Positions 43,872 to 50,637 of a DNA stretch of 64,000 nt are shown here, one piece after another. Position 1 is the stretch's first letter. Each line of letters starts with the position of its first letter. This DNA is from Paracidobacterium acidisoli (GTDB lineage: Bacteria; Acidobacteriota; Terriglobia; Terriglobales; Acidobacteriaceae): positions 620,001 through 684,000 of the forward strand of contig NZ_QVQT02000004.1 of NCBI RefSeq assembly GCF_003428625.2, written 5' to 3'. Below the pieces are notes generated by a model. It saw only the letters and a list, made by a program, of their open reading frames with translations, made no database searches and had not been told where the DNA came from. The position numbers and the translations under genes were made by a program.

Positions 43872-45131
43872 ATGAAAGACACTCTTGGTGTACTGTTGGC
43901 AGGCGGCGCAGGCGAGCGGCTTTTTCCTCTTACCCGTGATCGCGCCAAGCCTGCTGTGCCGTTCGGCGGCAATTACCGCATCATCGACATCACGTTATCC
44001 AACTGCATCAATTCCGATCTGCGCCGCGTGTACATCCTTACGCAGTACAAGGCGCTGTCGCTGAACCGCCATATCCGCGAAGGCTGGACCAGTGCCGTCG
44101 CTCAGGAGCTGGGTGAGTTTATCGAGATCCTGCCGCCCATGCAGCGCGTCAGCGCCAACTGGTACATGGGCACGGCGGATGCGGTCTATCAGAACATCTA
44201 CTCCATCGGCTCCGAGCAGCCGAAGCATGTGCTCATCCTTTCCGGCGATCACATCTACAAGATGAATTACGGAAAGATGCTCCAGCAGCACGAAGAGTCC
44301 GGCGCGGACGTCACTCTCGCCACGCTGCCCATCGATCCGTCCGAGGTCTCGCGCTTCGGCGTCGTCGAAGTGGCCCGCAACGGAGAGGTCATCGGATTTC
44401 TCGAAAAGCCGAAGACCACGGATCTGCGTTCGCCCTTCAATCCCAGCATGGTCGATGCCTCGATGGGCATCTATCTCTTCAATACCGACGTGCTGCTGCC
44501 CGCGCTCATCCGCGATGCCGAGGACCCTTCCTCGAAGCACGACTTCGGCCACAACATTCTTCCCGGCATTCTCGGCAAATACAAAATCTACGCGTACAAC
44601 TTCGTCGACGAAAACCGCAAAGAGGCCCTTTACTGGCGCGACGTGGGAACACTCGAAGCCTATTACGACGCCAACATGGATGTGGCTTCGGTCTCTCCGG
44701 TATTCAACCTCTACGACAAAAGCTGGCCCATCCGGACCCGTGTCCGTCAGTATCCTCCGGCCAAGTTTGTCTTCGGCGAGCCCGGACGAACCGGCATGGC
44801 GGTCAATTCCATCGTCTCCGCCGGCTGCATCGTCTCCGGCGCCGTCGTGCGGAACAGCGTGCTCTCTCAGGATGTCCGCGTCAACTCGTATTCTGAAGTC
44901 GATTCGAGCATCGTCTTTTCGCACGTCAATATCGGGCGTCACTGCCGCATTCGCAAGGCCATCATCGATCGCGACGTACATCTGCCCGAAGGCACGGTCA
45001 TTGGTTATGACCAGAATGACGACCGCAGGAACTATTTCGTCACGCCCAGCGGCCTCACCGTCGTCACCCGCGATTATTCACTCTATGAAAATCCGGTTTC
45101 GCCCGACTTTCTGCAGGAGCCAGGAAACTGA
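43872..45131 (+). CDS. glgC: Glucose-1-phosphate adenylyltransferase
   Basis: 419 residues. The nucleotidyltransferase opening LLAGGAGERLFPLTRDRAKPAVPFGGNYR is split here as LLAGGAGERLFPLTRDR and AKPAVPFGGNYR, the ADP-glucose pyrophosphorylase signature; AKPAVPFGG holds the ligand Lys. HVLILSGDHIYKMNY and GVVEVARNGEVIGFLEKP follow. The C-terminal ~130 residues form the left-handed beta-helix with IVSAGCIVSGAVVRNSVLS. Catalyses ATP + glucose-1-phosphate to ADP-glucose for glycogen synthesis; GH57-type glycosidase at 61380 may act on the same polymer. Confidence 0.94.
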   Translation: MKDTLGVLLAGGAGERLFPLTRDRAKPAVPFGGNYRIIDITLSNCINSDLRRVYILTQYKALSLNRHIREGWTSAVAQELGEFIEILPPMQRVSANWYMGTADAVYQNIYSIGSEQPKHVLILSGDHIYKMNYGKMLQQHEESGADVTLATLPIDPSEVSRFGVVEVARNGEVIGFLEKPKTTDLRSPFNPSMVDASMGIYLFNTDVLLPALIRDAEDPSSKHDFGHNILPGILGKYKIYAYNFVDENRKEALYWRDVGTLEAYYDANMDVASVSPVFNLYDKSWPIRTRVRQYPPAKFVFGEPGRTGMAVNSIVSAGCIVSGAVVRNSVLSQDVRVNSYSEVDSSIVFSHVNIGRHCRIRKAIIDRDVHLPEGTVIGYDQNDDRRNYFVTPSGLTVVTRDYSLYENPVSPDFLQEPGN

Positions 45132-45139
45132 GGGGAAGG

Positions 45140-45201
45140 TGAGATCCGATCAGCCAGGATACGGTCGGCTAAAGTCCGGTCATTTGATAAAGCGGGTCAG
45201 C
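45140..45201 (-). repeat. 15-bp repeat array C, minus-strand half
   Basis: Read on the minus strand from 45201: units of 16, 16, 15 and 15 bp (GCTGACCCGCTTTATC, AAATGACCGGACTTTA, GCCGACCGTATCCTG, GCTGATCGGATCTCA). It starts 9 bp after the glgC stop and faces the plus-strand array at 45251 across a 49-bp spacer, an inverted pair. Confidence 0.65.
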
Positions 45202-45250
45202 GTGTGATGTCTGGAGATAAGGATATAAGCCTTCCGTCAGAGGATTCCCC

Positions 45251-45325
45251 GCTGACCGCCTCTTCGCCGACCGGATTTTAACTGACCGGTCCTTCGCTTA
45301 CCGCTTTTCCGCTGCCTTTCCTGTA
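45251..45325 (+). repeat. 15-bp repeat array C, plus-strand half (five units)
   Basis: Five exact 15-bp units from 45251: GCTGACCGCCTCTTC, GCCGACCGGATTTTA, ACTGACCGGTCCTTC, GCTTACCGCTTTTCC and a diverged last unit. The CCG core is conserved in four. It ends 62 bp before the ATG of the ECF sigma gene (45388). Confidence 0.75.
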
Positions 45326-45387
45326 ATCTTCTCCATGCCAGCCGGGACACCCCGGTATGGAACCGTTCGGCGGCAATGTGCGTATGA

Positions 45388-46161
45388 ATGCACATGAGCC
45401 TGGCGGGCACAATGACGTGGGATCTGACGGCGATGCGGTTTCGCCCGGAGCGGCCTGCTGGCCGTGAGCCGGAGCAGAAGCCGAAAGCCGCGCCGGGTCA
45501 GACGTCACAGTGGCAGGGGCGCGGGCCGGCGCCCGAGCGGGCTCTGGAGAAGCATTTGGAAGGCGAGAGGCAGATCGCTGAATGGCAGATTCTGGTGCAG
45601 CGTTGCCTTGATGGTGATTCCTTCGCCTGGACCGAGCTTGTCAAGGCCTACCATCGCCGCGTCTACGGACTCTGTTATCGCTTTACCGGCTCCGCTCAGG
45701 ACGCCGAAGACCTCACCCAGGATGTCTTCATCAAAGTCTATGGAAACCTGGCCAGCTTTGATCTGACCCGGGGCACCTTCCAGACATGGATCACCACCAT
45801 GACCCGCAATCTGCTGGTCGATCACTTCCGCCGCACCCGTCAGCAGCGTGTGACCGATTCAATGGATGCAGGCTGGGAGGAGGCTGACGAGCAGCCTCTG
45901 GCGCACCGGCTCTCCGACTCCGGTCCGACGCAGCATGATCGCGCCGTTCGCCGGGAAATTGAGAAAATGGTGCAGGAAGCACTGACAAAAATCTCGCCGG
46001 AGCTGCGCGAAGCTGTTATTCTGCGCGATTTGCAGGACATGGACTACAAAGAGATCGCACAGGTCCTCCATATTCCGGAGGGAACTGTGAAGTCGCGCAT
46101 CAGCCGCGGCCGGGCGGAACTCGCGCGGCTGCTGGAACGTAATAAAGGGCAGGTGGTTTAG
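45388..46161 (+). CDS. ECF sigma factor of the envelope cluster
   Basis: 257 residues, with an N-terminal extension of ~65 low-complexity residues before region 2. Region 2: AYHRRVYGLCYRFTGSAQDA, EDLTQDVFIKVYGNL and TFQTWITTMTRNLLVDHFRR. Region 4: LTKISPELREAVILRDLQDM and TVKSRISRGRAELARLL. Several ATGs (45388, 45394, 45412) could start it. It begins a five-gene plus-strand cluster (anti-sigma, B-box-like membrane protein, small membrane protein, DUF4097-like protein). A nearly adjacent anti-sigma gene (2-bp gap) supports co-regulation. Confidence 0.9.
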   Translation: MHMSLAGTMTWDLTAMRFRPERPAGREPEQKPKAAPGQTSQWQGRGPAPERALEKHLEGERQIAEWQILVQRCLDGDSFAWTELVKAYHRRVYGLCYRFTGSAQDAEDLTQDVFIKVYGNLASFDLTRGTFQTWITTMTRNLLVDHFRRTRQQRVTDSMDAGWEEADEQPLAHRLSDSGPTQHDRAVRREIEKMVQEALTKISPELREAVILRDLQDMDYKEIAQVLHIPEGTVKSRISRGRAELARLLERNKGQVV

Positions 46162-46163
46162 TC

Positions 46164-47120
46164 GTGAAAGAGCAGAAACAACCCGAATTCCGGGGCGGAT
46201 CGAAGACGCCGCGCACCCTTCGCTGCGAAGAGTGGGAAGCGCTTCTCGTCGATGCTCTGGATGGGCTGCTGCCTGCGCAGGATTCGGCCGCTTTTGAGGC
46301 TCACAGCGCGGACTGCAGGGCCTGCGCCGAGCTGCTCTCGCGCACACAGCAGGGCCGCGAATGGCTCTCCTGGCTGCATGCGACGCCTGAAGTTCCCGCA
46401 GATCTCGTAACGAAAATTCTGGATAAAACAACCGGAGCGGATGGCGTCCCGCTGCTTGTAGCTGCCCCGCAGCCCGCTGCTTCCCACGCCGTGGCCATTC
46501 CTCTGCGCAGAAGCTTTTATGAAACGCGTCTGCTGATGACCGTAGCCATGGCCTTCTTTTCGATCGCGCTGACTCTGAATCTCTCCGGAGTCAAGCTGTC
46601 GAATATCCGCCTCGCCGATCTGAAGCCTTCCGTGATCCAGGGTACGGTGAGCCGCCAGTTCTACGGCGCGAAGGAAGCGGTCGTGCGTTACTACGACAAT
46701 CTCCGCTTCGTCTATCAGGTGGAATCGAAGGTGCGGGAGCTGCGGCATGATGCGCAGGAGCAGCCGGCAGCCAGCCCGCAGCCGAAGAGCGATAACGAAA
46801 ATACCGGCAAGCCCGGCCACTCGCAGAACCGCAACAATGGCAAAATGCCGGAAACCCGGCAGGCGGCCCCGGTTTTGCCCGATCGCGGAGGTCTGCAGCT
46901 GGCCTGCCTTCACTCCGCCACCCAGTCCTCGCGCTGTATCCGGACAAATGACCGGACGGCAGCCGTTCACTCTCTCACTATGGGCGAGCGCAGCGAAGTA
47001 ATAAGTGTAAAAACCAGAAGGAAAACCGGGCCTTTGGTGGTAATTCGATACGACCGGGCGGGTGCTCGCTCTGGCAGAAAGCATTCCTCTGCCGGGGCCC
47101 CTGAAAGGAGCCTGGCATGA
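46164..47120 (+). CDS. Zinc-finger anti-sigma factor
   Basis: 318 residues with a GTG start 2 bp after the sigma gene stop. The zinc-binding motif HSADCRAC (His47, Cys51, Cys54), preceded by Cys21, marks the ZAS anti-sigma domain. One membrane segment (about 118-138) and a ~80-residue extracytoplasmic part follow. From about residue 225 the composition changes to basic, irregular sequence with no visible family pattern, and one part overlaps an intergenic-type GCGAGCGCAGCGAAG motif. The C-terminal third may thus be recently acquired or frameshifted, although the stop overlaps the next ATG (ATGA), favouring a real end. Confidence 0.75.
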   Translation: MKEQKQPEFRGGSKTPRTLRCEEWEALLVDALDGLLPAQDSAAFEAHSADCRACAELLSRTQQGREWLSWLHATPEVPADLVTKILDKTTGADGVPLLVAAPQPAASHAVAIPLRRSFYETRLLMTVAMAFFSIALTLNLSGVKLSNIRLADLKPSVIQGTVSRQFYGAKEAVVRYYDNLRFVYQVESKVRELRHDAQEQPAASPQPKSDNENTGKPGHSQNRNNGKMPETRQAAPVLPDRGGLQLACLHSATQSSRCIRTNDRTAAVHSLTMGERSEVISVKTRRKTGPLVVIRYDRAGARSGRKHSSAGAPERSLA

Positions 47121-48067
47121 ACTGCGCAAACCATCCTGATATCCCCGTCGCCGCCTACTGCCAGAACTGCGGCAAGCCCTTGTGCTCCGCGTGTGTGCGG
47201 TCTGTCGCCGATGTGGTCTTGTGCGAGCAGTGCCTCGCCGCCCGGCTCGGTGTCGGTCCTGCCGGAGCCTCAGCCGGATACCCCGGAGGCATCATGCCTC
47301 CGGCCGGTGCCAATCCGGCTCTCGCGACGCTTCTCGGGTTTATTCCCGGAGTCGGCGCGATGTACAACGGCCAGTATGTCAAGGCCATCGTCCACGTGCT
47401 GGTCTTCGTGGTGCTGGTCGCCATCAGCGGCTCTCACGGCATCTTCGGAATCTTTGTCGCCGCATGGGTTCTGTATCAGGTCTTCGACGCCAATCAGACC
47501 GCAAAGGCCCGCCGTGACGGACGGCCTCTGCCCGACCCCTTCGGTCTGAACGAGCTCAGCTTCCGGATGGGGGTGCACATGGCGCCTTCGGCTCCTGGTT
47601 ATCAGGCGCCTCCTGCTCCCGCGCAGCCCTGGCAGACGCCCTCCGCGCCGCCTTCCGCGGGGTTTGTCAGCGGAACGCCCGGTCCGGCTCCTGGAGCACC
47701 GCCTTCGTCCTGGATTCCTGTCTCCGGGGCCCCATTTACAAATCCTCAGCAGCAGCCCTGGACTCCGCCGTATCCCGGTGCTCCCGGCCCAGGTCCTTCA
47801 GGTGCTGCCTATGGGCCTCCGGAGATGGAGCTCGAAGCGGCACGGCGCGAGCCCATCGGAGCCATTGTCCTGATCGGCCTGGGCATGCTCTTTCTCTTCA
47901 ATACCCTCGGCATCTTCAGCTTTGAATGGATCGATCACGGCTGGCCGCTGCTGATCATCGGTATCGGCATCTGGCTGCTCATCCGCAGAATGCGCCATAC
48001 GCCGGCTCCGGCGCCAGTGCCTCCTCCGCCGCCGAGTAACGATCATCCTTCAGGAGGTGTGCAGTGA
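47117..48067 (+). CDS. B-box-like zinc-finger membrane protein with Pro-rich linker and LiaF-like end
   Basis: 316 residues with AGGAG before the ATG. The N-terminus is a B-box-like zinc finger: CANHPDIPVAAYCQNCGKPL and CSACVRSVADVVLCEQC. Two or three membrane segments (about 80-115) follow, then a ~90-residue Pro/Gly/Ala linker. The C-terminal part (IGAIVLIGLGMLFLFNTLGI, then HGWPLLIIGIGIWLLIRR) matches the LiaI/LiaF-TM-type pair also seen in the next two genes. Likely an envelope-stress signalling membrane protein in the cluster. Confidence 0.75.
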   Translation: MNCANHPDIPVAAYCQNCGKPLCSACVRSVADVVLCEQCLAARLGVGPAGASAGYPGGIMPPAGANPALATLLGFIPGVGAMYNGQYVKAIVHVLVFVVLVAISGSHGIFGIFVAAWVLYQVFDANQTAKARRDGRPLPDPFGLNELSFRMGVHMAPSAPGYQAPPAPAQPWQTPSAPPSAGFVSGTPGPAPGAPPSSWIPVSGAPFTNPQQQPWTPPYPGAPGPGPSGAAYGPPEMELEAARREPIGAIVLIGLGMLFLFNTLGIFSFEWIDHGWPLLIIGIGIWLLIRRMRHTPAPAPVPPPPPSNDHPSGGVQ

Positions 48068-48405
48068 ACCAGTACTACTTCCTGCATCGCATCAAGTGGC
48101 CGGCCATGCTGGTGGTTGTTGGCATTACTGCGCTGCTCGACGAATATCACGTCATTTCCTACTCTCACAGCTGGCCGCTCTATCTGATCGTGCTGGGCGT
48201 CCTCAGTCTGGCCGAGCGTGCTGCTCTCGCGCAGATGCCACCGCCGCAATATCCGTACCAGCAGCCGTGGCCTCCGTCTTCCGGCCCGTACCCTCCTGGC
48301 GGCTACAGTGCCGCAGCGCCCGCTCCTGGCCCATCCGGTCAGCCATCTTCCTGGACATCCACGTCGACTGCCATCGTGCGCTCGCAGGATGAGGAGAGCA
48401 AATAG
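48064..48405 (+). CDS. Small LiaF/DUF5668-type membrane protein
   Basis: 113 residues with a GTG start overlapping the preceding gene by 4 bp. Two membrane segments (about 10-50) with the SHSWPLYLIVLGVLSLAERA pattern resemble the C-terminal pair in the neighbouring genes. The rest is a Pro/Gly-rich, likely disordered tail. Probably a partner of the envelope module; no enzymatic motif. Confidence 0.7.
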   Translation: MNQYYFLHRIKWPAMLVVVGITALLDEYHVISYSHSWPLYLIVLGVLSLAERAALAQMPPPQYPYQQPWPPSSGPYPPGGYSAAAPAPGPSGQPSSWTSTSTAIVRSQDEESK

Positions 48406-48407
48406 CC

Positions 48408-49967
48408 ATGGCCGCCTCGCCTCCTCCCTTTTCGCCCCGCGACGCCAAACAGCAGGCGCGGAATGATGAGCGTGCCCGCCGTGCCCAGTGGAAGGCGCAG
48501 AAGCAGTACTGGCGCTACTGGCGCGGATACCGCCGCCCTTCGCTGATCGGACCGTGCATTCTGCTCGCCATCGGCATCATCGCGCTGCTGCTCGAAACCG
48601 GCCATGTGCACGCCGCGGTTTTCTGGGGCTGGTATGCGCGCTGGTGGCCTCTGCTTCTTATCGGGATCGGCCTGCTCGCGCTGGTCGAGCATTTTCTCGA
48701 CCGCAACAACCCTTACGCAGGCCGCCGTTCCTTCGGTGGCATCGTCTGGCTGGTGATCCTGCTGATCTTCCTGGGATGGGCATCACACAACGGTCATCTG
48801 ATCCGTCCCTGGGCATGGCAGTTTGACAATGGCAGCGATGCCTTCTCCTGGATGGGAGAAGAGCACGACAACGACGTTCAGATGGAGCAGGTGCTCACCG
48901 CGCAGCAATCCGCGCTTACCATTCAGAATCCGCGTGGCGACGTAACCATCACGGCATCTGCCGACAACAAACTTCACCTGCGCGCGCATCAGATGGTGCA
49001 CAGCTCCTCCGACAAGGACGCGCAGAAGATGTTTGGTGAAGTGCAGCCAAAGATTGAAACCTCCTCGCAGGGCGCGGTCGTAACCATTCCCTCCCAGGAC
49101 GGCGCCCGCGTGGACCTGACCCTTGAGGTGCCTGCGCAGTCCAGCACCACGGTCACCGCCAGTGACGGCGATGTAACCATGGAAGGCCTTCAGGGCAGTG
49201 TGGATGTCACGGACAATCGCGGAGACATTAAATTCGACGCCATCGGCGGCGATGTGCGCGGGCATATGAGCCACGGCGACTTCTCCGCCCACGATATCGG
49301 TGGTCAGGCCTTTGTCGATGGCCACGGAGAAGACATCACACTCTCCCGCATCAAGGGCCAGACCGCCATCAACGGCGATTTCTTCGGCGATGTGCACCTC
49401 GAGCAGATCGGCTCCTCCGTGCACTTCCGCTCCAGCCAGACCGACCTTGAAATCCCCCATCTCGCCGGCGTCATGACCCTCGACCGCAGCGACCTCAGCA
49501 TCAGCCAGGCCTCCGGCCCCGTGCGGGTCGTGGCCCGCTCCAAGGACATCGACATGACACGTCTGAGCGGCGATCTTCACCTCGAAGACAGCAACGGCGA
49601 TATCAACATCACCGCTGCCGCGCCTATGGGCAACATTCAGGTGCAGAACCGCACCGGGGCCGTTACTCTCACCGTTCCGGACAACGCCAGCTTCCACATC
49701 ACCGGCAGCACCAGCTCCGATCAGGATCTGCAGACGGACTTCCCGCTGAAGATCGAAACCTCCGAAGGACATCGCACCGTTGAGGGGCAGGTGGGCCAGG
49801 GTGGCCCCACTGTAGAGATCACTACCGATCACGGCAGCCTGGAGATCAGAAAGGGCACGCTGGATATGTCTTCGCCCACACCTCCCGAGCCGCCGCAGCC
49901 TCCTGGACCTCCCCGGCATCTCAGGGAGCCGAAGGGGACGATGCCTCCGCAGCCGGCCGAGCAGTAG
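48408..49967 (+). CDS. Membrane protein with LiaF-like TM region and DUF4097 adhesin-like domain
   Basis: 519 residues. A basic N-terminus leads into two or three membrane segments (about 48-125: SLIGPCILLAIGIIALLLET, WWPLLLIGIGLLALVEHFLD). The extracytoplasmic part is a DUF4097-like beta-helix with repeated short units such as SDGDVTMEGLQGSVDVTDNR, GDIKFDAIGGDVRGHMSHGD and DINITAAAPMGNIQVQNR. The Pro-rich C-terminus ends the cluster. The last 47 bp overlap the end of the convergent cmk gene. It may sense envelope structure in the ECF-sigma module. Confidence 0.82.
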   Translation: MAASPPPFSPRDAKQQARNDERARRAQWKAQKQYWRYWRGYRRPSLIGPCILLAIGIIALLLETGHVHAAVFWGWYARWWPLLLIGIGLLALVEHFLDRNNPYAGRRSFGGIVWLVILLIFLGWASHNGHLIRPWAWQFDNGSDAFSWMGEEHDNDVQMEQVLTAQQSALTIQNPRGDVTITASADNKLHLRAHQMVHSSSDKDAQKMFGEVQPKIETSSQGAVVTIPSQDGARVDLTLEVPAQSSTTVTASDGDVTMEGLQGSVDVTDNRGDIKFDAIGGDVRGHMSHGDFSAHDIGGQAFVDGHGEDITLSRIKGQTAINGDFFGDVHLEQIGSSVHFRSSQTDLEIPHLAGVMTLDRSDLSISQASGPVRVVARSKDIDMTRLSGDLHLEDSNGDINITAAAPMGNIQVQNRTGAVTLTVPDNASFHITGSTSSDQDLQTDFPLKIETSEGHRTVEGQVGQGGPTVEITTDHGSLEIRKGTLDMSSPTPPEPPQPPGPPRHLREPKGTMPPQPAEQ

Positions 49968-50637
49968 ACAGCCGCGCCTTCACAATCGACTCAATCCGGC
50001 GCAGAACCTCTTCGAGTGATAAATCGGTCGAATCGATCGTGACCGCGTCCGGCGCCGGCCGCAGCGGCGACTGGGCGCGGTTGCGATCCCTCTCATCCCG
50101 CTCCCGCAGCTCCTGGCTGATGGTCCCGCGATTCTCCGCTGCCGCCGGAGTCTGCTCATAGCGGCGCTGGCTGCGCGCCTCCGGCGAGGCATCGAGAAAG
50201 AACTTCAGATCCGCATCCGGAAAGACCACCGTCCCGATATCGCGGCCTTCCATGACGATGCCGCCCTTTTGCCCCAGCGCCCGCTGCAGATCGACCATCC
50301 AGGCGCGAATCGTGGGATGCACGCTCACCCGTGACGCGCCCTGCGTCACATCGCTGTCGCGGATGCGCTGAGTCACGTCGATCCCGTCCAGCAGCACCCG
50401 ATTTCCCGTCAGTGTCGGCACGAGGGTGATCTTCGTTTGCCCGGCCAGCCTTTCAAGCGATACCGGATCGTCAAAATCGAAATCGCCTTCAATGGCTCTG
50501 AGCGCGAAGGCGCGGTACATCGCGCCTGTCTCCAGATTCAGCAGACCGAAATGCCGGGCCAGGTGCCGTGCGACAGTGCTCTTGCCTGCCCCCGCCGGGC
50601 CGTCAATAGCGATAATGATGCCCCGGCCATCCGTCAT
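49921..50637 (-). CDS. cmk: Cytidylate kinase
   Basis: 238 residues. The P-loop reads IIIAIDGPAGAGKSTVARHL (GxxGxGKS/T). The TGAMYRAFAL and VFPDADLKFFLDASPEARSQ segments are typical of Cmk, with NGTI-type signatures replaced by NRGTISQELRERDERDRNR. Phosphorylates CMP/dCMP to CDP/dCDP using ATP. Its start overlaps the stop of the next upstream gene (50634-50637, ATGA). The C-terminus extends into the 47-bp convergent overlap with the DUF4097-like gene. Confidence 0.93.
   Translation of the reverse strand: MTDGRGIIIAIDGPAGAGKSTVARHLARHFGLLNLETGAMYRAFALRAIEGDFDFDDPVSLERLAGQTKITLVPTLTGNRVLLDGIDVTQRIRDSDVTQGASRVSVHPTIRAWMVDLQRALGQKGGIVMEGRDIGTVVFPDADLKFFLDASPEARSQRRYEQTPAAAENRGTISQELRERDERDRNRAQSPLRPAPDAVTIDSTDLSLEEVLRRIESIVKARLSTARPAAEASSPSAP

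Noticed and set aside
45251-45325. Pentapeptide-repeat protein reading (ADRLF ADRIL) of the 15-bp arrays
   Set aside because: The A-D-x-x-x look is striking but the third position is Arg, not Leu/Phe, and frames close quickly; DNA-level conservation of CCG explains the pattern better.
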